A DNA stretch of 64,000 nucleotides from RGIG4079 sp045646905 (GCA_045646905.1 JAZRLP010000022.1:78780-142779), one strand, 5' to 3'. Positions 16,216-25,630 are shown, numbered from the stretch's first letter. Numbers and translations: made by a program. The notes: generated from the letters alone by a model not told the origin.

Positions 16216-17922
16216 TTAAAGAGAGGTGATAAATTTATCCCAGTCAGAGGCTGTTCCGACGGTATTGAATGCTTTTACAAATAGTCTTTTTCGAGCATTT
16301 CCCAATCCACTCTTGCTTAAATTGACCAATTTTGCAATTTCAGTTGGTGAAAATTTGCATTTTAAGAGTAGGCACACATGATATTCGATGTCGCTTAATT
16401 TTGCTAATTTATATAGCACACTTTTGAAGCCTGGAAATTGTAGGTTAATGTAATTGTCGAGTTGTTTCCAATCCTCTTTTGTGGGATTAGTGTTTTCATC
16501 AAGTGCTTTACGGAATCGAGTTGCCACAACGGATGCTTCAATCGCATTAGTCGCATCCTCGCGGAGTTTTGCTTGTTGGGTAAATAACAGCAAAGACTCC
16601 TTTTGTATCTCAAGTTCATTAATCAAACTTTGTGATTTATTAGTTTCATTAGCCAAAAGGTTTTCAAGTTCGCTGATTCGGTTTTCGGCATTTGAAATGA
16701 GATTTTGAGTTTGATAATGCTCGTTAAGAATACGATTAATACGCTCTTTTTGAGCCTTATTTTTCATTCGTAAGGCATAAGTTATAGTTAACGCTACAAC
16801 TACAATGATAAAAATAGAAACAATCAAAGAAATAATCTTAATTTCATTTTCATGAGCGTCTTTTTTTAAATTATTATTCTCTCTTTCGCGAATTTGATAG
16901 TTGTATAATGAAGATAATTGACGTATTTCTTGGGGCGTTTGTAGTTTGCGGATAGTATCGGATAATTTAGTTGACATTATCATGGCATTATATGCGTCAT
17001 CAATGTTTTTATTTTTAATATGCAAATTAGCCAAGATATTGTATCCCTCTAATTGGATGTTAAGATTTTTTGATTTAATAAGTTTATTGCAATAAAAAAG
17101 TGTAGAATCAATATTGTTAAGTTTGTAATAAAGTTGAGCAAAAGAATTTGATATTGCGGTTGAATCTTCTTTGAAAGAAGAGGTTTTAATAGATTTTAGA
17201 ATTTTATGCGCAGAGGTATAATTATTGTTTAATAAGTGTATATTGGCTAATTGAATGTTTGATGATAAAATTAATGATGAATTTGTTAATTCTTTGGCAT
17301 TATTAAGCACAAAATTATGTAATATAAATGCACTATCAGTCCTATTTTGGAGAATATAGATGTTTGCTAAATTAAGAGTGTTATATAACGAGTTTGTGAT
17401 ATTATTGTTATTATTATTTAATTCAATAGCTTTTTTATAAGCAGGAATTGCTAAATCATAAACTTTTTGGGAGTGATATATTCCTGCTATTTGGGCATAT
17501 GCAACAGCCATTGTGTTAGAGGTGATATTGGGACAATCGATGGCTTTGTGGAAATATTCGAGGGCTTGGGGTGCATCGCCAAGGTCGGAATACACTCGTC
17601 CGCCATAATAGTAAGCAACTGGGAGTAGGTCGTTGAAATCGTGATTTTCAAAATAGTTGATAACCGAAAGTATAGCAGAGTCAGAAGTATGTGCTATATA
17701 TGCTTTATCGTTGGTGCGAATTTTTAATAGATCGTAATAATATTTGTTATCGTGATCTGAAAGAGAGTCGCGATTGATTGCACTAATCAAGGCAACAGCA
17801 CTATCGGCATTAACTTCAGCAATCGAGTCAATTTGTTGCAATTGCTCAAATTGCATACGCTCACTCTCCCCGCAGGCGGTGAGGAGTAGTAGGGTTAATA
17901 TGAGAGTAAATAGATGCTTCAT
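16216..17922 (-). CDS. TPR-membrane-coiled coil-HTH regulator lipoprotein
   Basis: 568 aa. A lipobox (LLLLTAC, Cys17) is followed by TPR-like repeats (about 75-330, with A-Y-x-x-G and Y-x-x-A-I-x-x-Y-x-K patterns such as LPVAYYYGGRVYSDLGDAPQ), a membrane helix near 365-388 (IISLIVSIFIIVVVALTITY), a coiled coil to about 450 and a C-terminal helix-turn-helix (CKFSPTEIAKLVNLSKSGLG). It is built like the regulator at 3759-5330 but the sequence is different. It starts only 9 nt after a neuB remnant, just as the other regulator follows the intact neuB. Role: probable sensor-regulator of surface genes; target unknown. Confidence 0.75.
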   Translation of the reverse strand: MKHLFTLILTLLLLTACGESERMQFEQLQQIDSIAEVNADSAVALISAINRDSLSDHDNKYYYDLLKIRTNDKAYIAHTSDSAILSVINYFENHDFNDLLPVAYYYGGRVYSDLGDAPQALEYFHKAIDCPNITSNTMAVAYAQIAGIYHSQKVYDLAIPAYKKAIELNNNNNNITNSLYNTLNLANIYILQNRTDSAFILHNFVLNNAKELTNSSLILSSNIQLANIHLLNNNYTSAHKILKSIKTSSFKEDSTAISNSFAQLYYKLNNIDSTLFYCNKLIKSKNLNIQLEGYNILANLHIKNKNIDDAYNAMIMSTKLSDTIRKLQTPQEIRQLSSLYNYQIRERENNNLKKDAHENEIKIISLIVSIFIIVVVALTITYALRMKNKAQKERINRILNEHYQTQNLISNAENRISELENLLANETNKSQSLINELEIQKESLLLFTQQAKLREDATNAIEASVVATRFRKALDENTNPTKEDWKQLDNYINLQFPGFKSVLYKLAKLSDIEYHVCLLLKCKFSPTEIAKLVNLSKSGLGNARKRLFVKAFNTVGTASDWDKFITSL

Positions 17923-17931
17923 GTTATATTG

Positions 17932-18090
17932 TTATTCAATCATTTCGTCGGGGAGGTAGTTGTGAGTAGCTACAGTGCCGATGATTTCGTCCCAACGCAT
18001 GGGGGAGATGCCGCCAGGGCGTTTCACGGTGAGATTCTCTTCGGTAAAGATTTCTCCTGCCGAGATAATCACGCACATAATATCGATGCG
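17932..18090 (-). pseudogene. neuB 3'-end remnant
   Basis: On the - strand 52 codons are open up to a TAA. The read GEIFTEENLTVKRPGG, ISPMRWDEIIGTV, LPDEMIE aligns with the C-terminal SAF end of the intact NeuB (5373-6377) at about 31 of 43 positions, with one Gly deleted. Upstream the frame meets a TGA (18091-18093) and similarity is lost, so only the tail of the gene remains. It cannot make a working enzyme. It lies directly upstream of a TPR-HTH regulator, copying the order at the intact locus. Confidence 0.85.
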
Positions 18091-18434
18091 TCACCGCCCC
18101 CGAAGTGGCAATGTCGGAACAGTGATAATATAAATAACTGGTAGCAGTCATGACTTTAGATAGTGGTCTTTTGCAAATTTAACGAATTAAATTTTAAGAA
18201 TATCAAAAATGATATGATAAACTATGTTTTTTGAAGTAAATTGAAATTTTACACTAAAATTATGCTCTATTTAATGAAATTGAACACAAAATGTGTTCCC
18301 AATTAGTTCCCAATTTGAAAAAGAGGAAAAAGGAATGGAATTTAGATTTTGTATGGACAGGGCACGCCGTACCCCTACACTCATTTTTCGTTTCGATTAT
18401 ATGTGCCTATTTCGCGAAAATGCGACTTCACATA
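18073..18434. other. Gene-free stretch between neuB remnant and M16 gene
   Basis: No supported gene. It holds the right copy of the 22-bp repeat and, at 18360-18375, a GC-rich near-palindrome (GGGCACGCCGTACCCC) of a kind often scattered between genes in Bacteroidetes. The rest is AT-rich. Confidence 0.6.
18295..18316 (+). repeat. 22-bp direct repeat, right copy
   Basis: Identical to 16163-16184 and in the same orientation. Together the two copies bracket 2.1 kb that hold the regulator gene and the neuB remnant. Confidence 0.9.
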
Positions 18435-19661
18435 TTATGTAAACGAAAGTGTAGAAATGTTTTTTGCGATTGATTCGGCTACTTGGCGCACTTGCTCGGC
18501 GGTTATGGCATTGATGCGAGCAAGAATCTCGTCGGATGAAGCAACATGGTTGTGATATAGCATAGCACGGCCTGTTGAGATTGCTGCTTGTTCGCGATTT
18601 TCCGATGCCACGATTAGTTGACCGAGATATTGTTTTTTTGCTGCTTCTATTTGTTTTGTCGAGAGTGTATCCGATGCTAAAGTATAAAGCTGGTTCATCA
18701 CCAATCTTCGGCAACGATTGTGGTCGTTGTGGTCACAACCAAAGTATATGGCGAAAGCACCGCTATCGGTAAACATTGCCGAAGACGCTTCAACGGTATA
18801 TACCAATCCTCGGCGTTCACGAAGAGATACATTAAGAAGTGAATTCATACCCGGTCCTCCGATAATGTTGGTGAATAGGGCAGTTGGGTATCGTTGTTCG
18901 GAATACATACCTTCAATGTGGCTGCCCATTATTGTGTGGCATTGATGGTTGCCAAGGTTGCGTTTGATGTCAAATGTGGCAACTCTTGAGGGGGCAACGC
19001 GATTAATGGGCGCTAATTGGTTAGCGAGTGAGCCAAAATGTTTTTCGATAACTTTAAATACCTTTGATGGGCGTTCGCTTCCCATATAGAAAAATACCAT
19101 ATTGGGAGCTGTATAGTATCGTGCAAGATAATCTTTGCACACTTCCGATGTAAATGTTGCAATTGTTGAGGTATTACCAAGAATATTGTGACCTAATGAT
19201 GAACTATCAAATATCAGGTCTTCAAAGTCATCAAATATGGCTTCGGATGGGCTATCGAGGTATGAATTAATCTCATCGGCTACCACTTCGCGCTCTTTGT
19301 TAAGTTCTGCTGCTGGGAATTGCGATGAGGAAACAAGGTCGGCAATAAGATCTATTGCTCTATTGAGGTTCCCCGAGGGGAAGATAGAGTAGAGCATAGT
19401 CTCCTCTTTAGTGGTGTAGGCGTTGAGTTCGCCCCCTACAGCCTCCATACGATTGATAATGTGCCATGAGCGTCGATGGTTAGTGCCTTTAAAAATGGTG
19501 TGCTCCACAAAGTGAGCCAAGCCATAATGCGTGGGCATCTCATCACGACTACCCACATTTATAGCAACACCACAATACTCAACGCTCGAAGAGGATTGGC
19601 GATGCACGATGCGTAGCCCATTGGCGAGTGTGTGATATGAATAGATGTTATTGTCGGCCAT
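18435..19661 (-). CDS. M16-family zinc metallopeptidase
   Basis: 408 aa, one M16 unit pair typical of bacterial processing-peptidase-like enzymes. The inverted zinc motif HFVEH is at about residues 46-50 in GLAHFVEHTIFKGTNHRR, and the third ligand lies in KEREVVADEINSYLDSP. The substrate-binding R-Y pair region (NSLLNVSLRERRGLVYTVEA) is present in the second half. The protein should be cytoplasmic or periplasmic; no signal peptide is seen. Last gene of the rpoN-PAP2-purE-ispG-M16 operon, 8 nt after ispG. Confidence 0.9.
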   Translation of the reverse strand: MADNNIYSYHTLANGLRIVHRQSSSSVEYCGVAINVGSRDEMPTHYGLAHFVEHTIFKGTNHRRSWHIINRMEAVGGELNAYTTKEETMLYSIFPSGNLNRAIDLIADLVSSSQFPAAELNKEREVVADEINSYLDSPSEAIFDDFEDLIFDSSSLGHNILGNTSTIATFTSEVCKDYLARYYTAPNMVFFYMGSERPSKVFKVIEKHFGSLANQLAPINRVAPSRVATFDIKRNLGNHQCHTIMGSHIEGMYSEQRYPTALFTNIIGGPGMNSLLNVSLRERRGLVYTVEASSAMFTDSGAFAIYFGCDHNDHNRCRRLVMNQLYTLASDTLSTKQIEAAKKQYLGQLIVASENREQAAISTGRAMLYHNHVASSDEILARINAITAEQVRQVAESIAKNISTLSFT

Positions 19662-19669
19662 AGCAGTTG

Positions 19670-21493
19670 TTATGCTGGGTCAACCCAGTCACCTTCCGAT
19701 TTTATGAGTTCAATAAGTCGGGGAATAGCCTCATCGGTGGGGATATTTTTTTCAATGCAAGTTTTGTTTTTGTATAGACTCACTTTACCCACTCCTGCAC
19801 CTACATAACCATAGTCGGCATCGGCCATTTCGCCTGGTCCATTCACAATGCAACCCATCACACCTATTTTCAAACCTTTGAGGTGTGCTGTGGCTTCTTT
19901 TACTGCTTTCACAGTTGATTGCAAGTCAAAAAGCGTGCGACCACAACCTGGGCAAGAGATGTATTCGGTGCGAGAGATGCGCAATCGTGCTGCTTGGAGA
20001 ATGCCAAACGATAGGCGTGCCACAGTAGCCACTTCTACTTGAGGAGCATTGAGCCAAACTCCGTCGTGATTGCCATTAAGTAGCATTGAGCCCAAGTCGG
20101 CAGCCGCCATAAGTGTAACATCCTCGAGTGAAGCATTGGCATAATCCACACGCATCACAATGGGATTTTTAATGCCTCCTTCAACGCATTTATGAGCAAA
20201 TGCCTGCATTTCGCCAGGCGCATTGAGGTGATTGCTGTGTAATATGATAACGACAGTGCTATCAATTGCTGAAACTACTTCATCGATAGATGTTGAGGCA
20301 TTGACTTCAAGGAATTTTATAGGAGCATTACACTCTTTAATTGCTTCGCGTTGTTGCCATGTGAATAATTGGCAATAAGGTGTTGAATTACCAGTATAAG
20401 GAACAATGATTTTGTCATCGTTCACATGTGAGGGAATGTTCCCGTCGGAGATATAGAAATAGTCGGGAGTGCAACCATCGGCATATTTAGTGGCATAACC
20501 ATTGGCAATGACGATGGGCAATGCATCGCCACCAATGTTGGCTATCGCGATGCTTGGGCGACGCAATGGGGCTTCGTAGCAATAACCATCATAGTGATTA
20601 GCTTCAATGCGAGGAGCATCGGCGCGTTGTGCGATATATTTAACCAACGCATCGGCTACAGGTATCTCACACTCGGGTTCTTCGCTCAACGACACTCTTA
20701 TTGTGTCGCCAATCCCCTCGGCGAGGAGTGTGCCTATCCCTACGGCCGATTTCACGCGACCATCTTCGCCATCACCAGCCTCGGTAACGCCAAGGTGTAA
20801 TGGAAATTGCATCCCTTCATGCTCCATAGCAACAACCAATCGGCGCATAGTTTCAACCATAATCACCGTGTTTGATGCTTTGATTGAAATTACTACATTG
20901 AGGAAGTTTTGTGCCACGCACACACGAAGAAATTCCATTGCCGATTCAACCATGCCGGCGGGAGTGTCGCCATATCGGCTCATGATGCGATCCGATAATG
21001 AGCCATGGTTGACTCCAATGCGTATCGCAGTATTGTTTTTGCGACAAAGGTCAATAAATGGCACAAATGTCGCTTCTATTTTTTTTATCTCTTCGGCATA
21101 TTCTTCGTCGGTATAGGAGAGTTGTTGGAATGTACGACCGGGGTCAACAAAATTGCCTGGATTGATGCGCACTTTTTCCACCACCTCGGCAGCAGCAAAG
21201 GCCGCTCGAGGGTTGAAATGTATGTCGGCAACAAGTGGTGTTGTTACACCACCTTCACGCAGTTGAGCTTTTATGTTGCCAAGGTTTTCGGCTTCGCGCA
21301 CTCCTTGCGCAGTGAGTCTTATATATGATGCGCCAGCTTGAGCAATGCGACCACATTGCGCCACCGACCCCTCGGTGTCCATTGTTGATGTTGATGCCAT
21401 TGACTGCAATCTTATGGGATAATCGCTACCCAATGGAGTGCCACCAATATTTACGGCAACAGTTTTGCGACGATTATAATTGAATATGCTCAT
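19670..21493 (-). CDS. ispG: 4-hydroxy-3-methylbut-2-enyl-diphosphate synthase IspG (long form)
   Basis: 607 aa, the long form found in Bacteroidetes, Chlamydiae and plants, with an extra central domain between the TIM barrel and the iron-sulfur domain. It makes HMBPP in the MEP isoprenoid pathway. Seen: GSDYPIRLQSMASTSTMDTE near the N-terminus and the 4Fe-4S Cys ligands in ISCPGCGRTLFDLQ and MGCIVNGPGEMADADYGYVG. It follows purE by 14 nt in the operon. Isoprenoid carrier synthesis links it to uppS elsewhere in the window. Confidence 0.97.
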   Translation of the reverse strand: MSIFNYNRRKTVAVNIGGTPLGSDYPIRLQSMASTSTMDTEGSVAQCGRIAQAGASYIRLTAQGVREAENLGNIKAQLREGGVTTPLVADIHFNPRAAFAAAEVVEKVRINPGNFVDPGRTFQQLSYTDEEYAEEIKKIEATFVPFIDLCRKNNTAIRIGVNHGSLSDRIMSRYGDTPAGMVESAMEFLRVCVAQNFLNVVISIKASNTVIMVETMRRLVVAMEHEGMQFPLHLGVTEAGDGEDGRVKSAVGIGTLLAEGIGDTIRVSLSEEPECEIPVADALVKYIAQRADAPRIEANHYDGYCYEAPLRRPSIAIANIGGDALPIVIANGYATKYADGCTPDYFYISDGNIPSHVNDDKIIVPYTGNSTPYCQLFTWQQREAIKECNAPIKFLEVNASTSIDEVVSAIDSTVVIILHSNHLNAPGEMQAFAHKCVEGGIKNPIVMRVDYANASLEDVTLMAAADLGSMLLNGNHDGVWLNAPQVEVATVARLSFGILQAARLRISRTEYISCPGCGRTLFDLQSTVKAVKEATAHLKGLKIGVMGCIVNGPGEMADADYGYVGAGVGKVSLYKNKTCIEKNIPTDEAIPRLIELIKSEGDWVDPA

Positions 21494-21507
21494 CTATTAG
21501 AGATTGA

Positions 21508-22014
21508 TTAATCTACTTTAAAATTGTATTTTACATTTTTGAGGTCATCGTTGGCCTTAACGATTTTTTCTGAAAGAGTGGCGCGATAGTTGGCAAAGCG
21601 TTTAGCAAGAGCTTCATCGCCAAGAGCAAGAATTTGAACAGCCATTACAGCCGCGTTCATGCCATTGTTGATGCCCACAGTAGCCACAGAGATGCCAGGA
21701 GGCATTTGTACGATTGAAAGTAGTGCATCAACACCATCGAGAGTTGAATTGATGGGGAGACCAATCACAGGTAGGGGAGTCATTGCTGCAATTACACCTG
21801 GAAGGGCTGCGGCCATACCAGCTGCTGCGATGATGACTTTAATTCCGCGACCTTCGGCATTACGAGCAAACTCTTCAACCTCGCCTGGAGTGCGGTGAGC
21901 CGAGAGAGCGTTCATTTCAAATGGAACTTCCATTTGATCGAGGAATTTAGCTGCTTTTTCGAGGATAGGAAGGTCAGAGGTACTTCCCATGATTATACTA
22001 ACTACTGGTTTCAT
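21508..22014 (-). CDS. purE: N5-carboxyaminoimidazole ribonucleotide mutase PurE
   Basis: 168 aa class I PurE, which rearranges N5-CAIR to CAIR in purine synthesis. Seen: IIMGSTSDLPILEKA (the GSxSD loop), ALSAHRTPG with the catalytic His, AAGMAAALPGVIAAMTPLPVIGLP and the SIVQMPPGISVATVGI segment. Length is normal. It lies 23 nt after the PAP2-like gene and 14 nt before ispG. Confidence 0.97.
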   Translation of the reverse strand: MKPVVSIIMGSTSDLPILEKAAKFLDQMEVPFEMNALSAHRTPGEVEEFARNAEGRGIKVIIAAAGMAAALPGVIAAMTPLPVIGLPINSTLDGVDALLSIVQMPPGISVATVGINNGMNAAVMAVQILALGDEALAKRFANYRATLSEKIVKANDDLKNVKYNFKVD

Positions 22015-22037
22015 ATATAAATCTTATTTTATAGTTA

Positions 22038-22718
22038 TTAAATAGTCAAAATAAATACCCAAAAAAATCCGTTGAGAGTGCCGGCAAGCACTTGTTCCAA
22101 TGTGTGGCAATTTAGAATGAGGCGAGATGTACCCACGATACCTGCAAGGATAATGGCGATGCATGTGATATACATATAGTTGAATGTCGCATATCCATTG
22201 GCCCATATCGCAAACATTAATGCCACAAGTCCACCCATAGCGGCGCCATGTGCGCTAATTTTCCATTTGAGGTTAATTAGAGCCGACACTAAAGCAGCAA
22301 TGCCACCTCCTATCATAAACATAGGAATCCACTTGGGCGCGTTTACATTTGATAGATATATTGCGCTTGCCAAGTAACTTAATACGGTTATTGCATAGGG
22401 TATGAGTCGGTCTTTTTGATTATTCACTCCGGGGTCAGAAATTTTGCCATATCGGTATAAAAGTGCTATAACCGAAATAGGCACCATACATGTGAATGCA
22501 AAAATTGCCAACACAACAATCACTCGTGTCGATAACGGAGTAACTATGCCTAAAAAAGTGAAATTTAGGGCTATAAAAGCTCCATAGGTAGGGATTAATA
22601 ACGGAGTGAAAATAGTAGAGAATATTTGGGCCCACAACTCTAAAACCGACTTTTTTTGAGTTGGCTTTTTGCTCTCTTGGGCTTCGTAAATTTGATATAT
22701 TTCTTCTTCGGTCATCAT
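22038..22718 (-). CDS. PAP2-like integral membrane phosphatase
   Basis: 226 aa with about six membrane segments. KISAHGAAMGG (about residues 150-160) and GTSRLILNCHTLEQVLAG (about 192-209) fit the second and third PAP2 motifs (SGH-like and SRxxxxxHxxxDxxxG), with some drift: AHG instead of SGH and E instead of the last D. It may act on isoprenoid or phospholipid phosphates, which suits its place between rpoN and ispG. Three nt separate it from rpoN. The missing consensus residues leave catalytic activity open. Confidence 0.75.
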   Translation of the reverse strand: MMTEEEIYQIYEAQESKKPTQKKSVLELWAQIFSTIFTPLLIPTYGAFIALNFTFLGIVTPLSTRVIVVLAIFAFTCMVPISVIALLYRYGKISDPGVNNQKDRLIPYAITVLSYLASAIYLSNVNAPKWIPMFMIGGGIAALVSALINLKWKISAHGAAMGGLVALMFAIWANGYATFNYMYITCIAIILAGIVGTSRLILNCHTLEQVLAGTLNGFFWVFILTI

Positions 22719-22721
22719 AAA

Positions 22722-24170
22722 TTATAATTCTTTTCTTAAACGAGCTACGGGCAACCCTAATCGTTCGCGATATTTGGTAACGGTGCGACGCGCAATGTTG
22801 TATCCTTGTTCACCAAGTGCATTGGTGATAGCCTCATCGCTCAATGGTCTGCGTTTATTCTCGTTGGCGATAATGTCTTTTAATGCAGCCAATATTTCGT
22901 GTGATGATGTGTCATCATCATCTGTTGGACGCTCGTTGAAGAATAATTTTAAAGGATAAATTCCTCGTTGAGTCATAACATATTTCCCTGTAGTAGCACG
23001 AGAAATAACCGAAAGGTCTTGTCCGGTTATTGCCGATATATCTTTTAATATCATTGGTTTTATCTTGCTCTCATCGTCGGTGAGGAAAAATTCGTGTTGA
23101 ATTTTCACAATAGCCTTCATTACACGATATAGCGTTTCTTGACGCATTTTCAATATCTTGATAAAACCACTTGCTTCGTCGCGTTTTTGTTTAATAAAAG
23201 CAGCTGCTTCGCGTTGGCTCCGGGTTGCATTTTGTGGAATTTCGCAAGCTTTTTCCGAAAATGTTTCCTCGATTTGTAACTCGGGGATGCGATTGGGCAA
23301 TGTTAATGTAATGTTTCCATTATCGTCGTCAACCTCGATGCTAAAGTCGGGAATAATGTGTCGAGTGCTATCACTTACACCTCCAGTGAGAATACTACCT
23401 GGCTTGGGATTGAGCGAAGTGATTATGGTTTTTACCTCTTTAAGCTCTTCGGTAGAGATATTTAAACAGCTACACAACCTATCATAATGCTTCCTTGAAA
23501 ATAAATCAAAATAATTGTCGATTATGTCGGTTGCAATGTCGTTTTGTTTGCTTTTTTCTTTGCGTTTGAGCTGAAGCAAAAGACAGTCGCGCAAATCAAT
23601 AGCTGCTACACCAGCAGGTTCCAATCCTCGCACTATCTCAAACATATTCTTTATGAGTGATAACGGAACATCAATGCCAGCATTGAACGCCAAATCATCA
23701 CAAATAGCAGTGAGATCGCGGGTCATATAGCCATTATCATCAAGGTTGCCTATGATGTATTGTGCAATAGCGAGTTCTGTGTCGTCGAGGTCATATTCCA
23801 TTAATTGAGCGTTGAGCGACTCAATGAGTGTGTCGCTTGAATCAACGGCTACTGGCTCGTAATATTTATCGTCGGCACTATAATTGCGAGCTTCTAATCG
23901 GTATGGTGGAATTTCATCTTCATCGCGATAATCGGCAAGTTGTATTTCTTCGGCACTTTCATTAAATACCTCCGTAGAGTCTTCAGTGAGATTATTGTCG
24001 CGCTCGTCATTATCGCATCGTTCGAGAGCAGGGTTTTCGTCGAGGACGCGTTGCACTTCATTTTCAACTTCAGGCCCTGTCATCTCTAACATTTTGACAA
24101 ATTGCACTTGCAGCGGTGTTAACCGTTGCTGCAATCGTTGTTCGGTTGATAGTTGTAATGATTCTTCCAT
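22722..24170 (-). CDS. rpoN: RNA polymerase sigma-54 factor RpoN
   Basis: 482 aa. The N-terminal Gln-rich activator-binding region (LSTEQRLQQRLTPLQVQFVK), the acidic linker, the core-binding domain (DNLDDNGYMT, LEPAGVAAIDLRDCLLLQLK) and the DNA-binding part with the RpoN box (ARRTVTKYRERLGL) at the C-terminus are all present. It directs transcription from -24/-12 promoters with enhancer-binding ATPases. First gene of the five-gene operon. A TATTTTTG at 24198-24205 (- strand) could be its -7 element. Confidence 0.97.
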   Translation of the reverse strand: MEESLQLSTEQRLQQRLTPLQVQFVKMLEMTGPEVENEVQRVLDENPALERCDNDERDNNLTEDSTEVFNESAEEIQLADYRDEDEIPPYRLEARNYSADDKYYEPVAVDSSDTLIESLNAQLMEYDLDDTELAIAQYIIGNLDDNGYMTRDLTAICDDLAFNAGIDVPLSLIKNMFEIVRGLEPAGVAAIDLRDCLLLQLKRKEKSKQNDIATDIIDNYFDLFSRKHYDRLCSCLNISTEELKEVKTIITSLNPKPGSILTGGVSDSTRHIIPDFSIEVDDDNGNITLTLPNRIPELQIEETFSEKACEIPQNATRSQREAAAFIKQKRDEASGFIKILKMRQETLYRVMKAIVKIQHEFFLTDDESKIKPMILKDISAITGQDLSVISRATTGKYVMTQRGIYPLKLFFNERPTDDDDTSSHEILAALKDIIANENKRRPLSDEAITNALGEQGYNIARRTVTKYRERLGLPVARLRKEL

Positions 24171-24289
24171 TTATGTGCAATGCCAAATATTATCCTACAA
24201 AAATAATCACAAATTCTCACATTTCATAAATCGCGATGCTTAAACATTGCTAAAACGCCAATAAATTGAGAAGATATATCTATAAAGGG

Positions 24290-24318
24290 TTGAGTTAAGA
24301 CAAAAATCACTATATTTG
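24290..24318 (+). promoter_or_regulatory. Promoter of the alcohol dehydrogenase gene
   Basis: TTG (24290-24292), an 18-bp spacer and TATATTTG (24311-24318), fitting the Bacteroidetes pattern. The start codon is 26 nt further on. Confidence 0.6.
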
Positions 24319-24344
24319 TTGAAACAAAAATAAAATAACAATAT

Positions 24345-25514
24345 ATGAACGATTTTAATTACTATACCCCCACGCGATATGTCTTTGGCCGTGGAGTGGA
24401 ATCTCAAACTGGCGAATTGACCCGTTGGATGGGCGTGAGTCGAGTATTGCTCGTTTATGGAATGGGCTCGGTAGTGCGTAGCGGACTCCTCGACCGCGTG
24501 AAAGCATCGCTCGATGCTGTAGGTGTTGAATACCTTGAACTTGGTGGTGTGTTGCCTAATCCTACCGACGATAGAGTATATGAAGGAATTGATATATGTC
24601 GCCGAGAAAATCTCACAGGAATCGTTGCTGTAGGTGGTGGCTCGGCTATCGATACTGCAAAGGCCATCGCTTGTGGTGTGCCTTATGACGGCGATTTTTG
24701 GGACTTCTATGCTGGGAAGAAAATCGTAGAGGAGGCGTTGCCCGTAGGTGTCGTGCTCACAATTCCTGCTGCTGGTAGTGAAGGGTCGGGCAACTCGGTA
24801 ATCACTAAACTCGACGGATTGCACAAAATCAGTCTTCGCACCGATAGCGCTTTGCGCCCTAAATTTGCTGTGATGAATCCCGAACTCACATTCACACTCC
24901 CCCCATATCAAACAGCAAGCGGCATTGCCGACATGATGGCGCACATCTTTGAGCGCTATTTCACAAATACTCCCGAAACTGAGGTTACCGACCGTGTAGC
25001 CGAAGGTGTATTGAAAGCAATTATCACCGAAGCGCCACGCGTAATGGCCGAGCCTGAAAATTATGATGCTCGTGCCAATATCATGTGGTGTGGCACATTG
25101 GCTCATAACGGAATATGTGGTACTGGCCGTCAAGAAGATTGGGTGTCGCACTTTATGGAACATGAGTTGAGTGCCGTGTATGGCGTTACTCACGGAGCGG
25201 GATTGGCAGTTATGACACCTGCGTGGATGACATTTATGGCAACTCACAACCCATCAAAAGGTGCGCAATTTGCTCGCCGTGTGATGGATGTAGTCAACGA
25301 TGATGATACACAAGCAGCCCTCGAAGGTATTGCTCGATTAAGAGCATTCTATGCTTCGCTTGGCTTACCTATCACACTCGCCCAACTTGGCATTGAAAAT
25401 CCCGACTTCGACCTTTTAGTGCATAAACTACACGAAAACAAAGGAGAGATAATAGGAGGTTACTACCGTCTCACAGCCACCGAAACTCGACAAATCTACG
25501 AATTAGCACAATAA
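24345..25514 (+). CDS. Iron-containing alcohol dehydrogenase (butanol dehydrogenase type)
   Basis: 389 aa group III dehydrogenase. Seen: FGRGVESQTGEL near the start, VGGGSAIDTAKAIA (NAD(P) phosphate loop, about residues 92-105), and the metal site in DMMAHIFERYF and THGAGLAVMTPAWM. It reduces aldehydes such as butanal with NAD(P)H (YqhD/BdhA-like). Single-gene unit with its own promoter and a strong palindromic terminator. Physiological substrate is not shown by sequence. Confidence 0.9.
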   Translation: MNDFNYYTPTRYVFGRGVESQTGELTRWMGVSRVLLVYGMGSVVRSGLLDRVKASLDAVGVEYLELGGVLPNPTDDRVYEGIDICRRENLTGIVAVGGGSAIDTAKAIACGVPYDGDFWDFYAGKKIVEEALPVGVVLTIPAAGSEGSGNSVITKLDGLHKISLRTDSALRPKFAVMNPELTFTLPPYQTASGIADMMAHIFERYFTNTPETEVTDRVAEGVLKAIITEAPRVMAEPENYDARANIMWCGTLAHNGICGTGRQEDWVSHFMEHELSAVYGVTHGAGLAVMTPAWMTFMATHNPSKGAQFARRVMDVVNDDDTQAALEGIARLRAFYASLGLPITLAQLGIENPDFDLLVHKLHENKGEIIGGYYRLTATETRQIYELAQ

Positions 25515-25537
25515 CAAAGATTAGGTGATATAAAAGT

Positions 25538-25571
25538 TAATGCGATGCATCAAATTTGATGCATCGCATTA
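25538..25571. terminator. Perfect 34-bp palindrome, bidirectional terminator
   Basis: The 34 bp are fully self-complementary (arms TAATGCGATGCATCAAA and its complement). It lies between convergent genes, 23 nt after the alcohol dehydrogenase and 62 nt after the exchanger, and can terminate both. Confidence 0.75.
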
Positions 25572-25600
25572 TTGTATAGGGTATAAAGTATCTGCTTAAT

Positions 25601-25630
25601 TATGCATTATGAACTATGCATTATGCATTA
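25601..25630. repeat. Three TATGCATTA repeats
   Basis: TATGCATTA occurs at 25601, 25615 and 25622, the last two overlapping by two bases. Simple AT-rich repeat just after the exchanger stop codon (- strand). Confidence 0.7.

Noticed and set aside
17936..18151. 71-aa frame on the - strand over the neuB remnant
   Set aside because: It is in a different frame from the neuB similarity and resembles nothing; the conserved residues are in the frame ending at 17932.
16163..18316. 22-bp repeats as ends of an insertion sequence
   Set aside because: They are direct, not inverted, and no transposase or recombinase gene lies between them; kept only as a repeat pair.
24240..25247. 335-aa open frame on the - strand
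   Set aside because: It lies antisense to the alcohol dehydrogenase, is rich in Cys/His/Ser without any domain, and is a shadow of the real gene's codon use.
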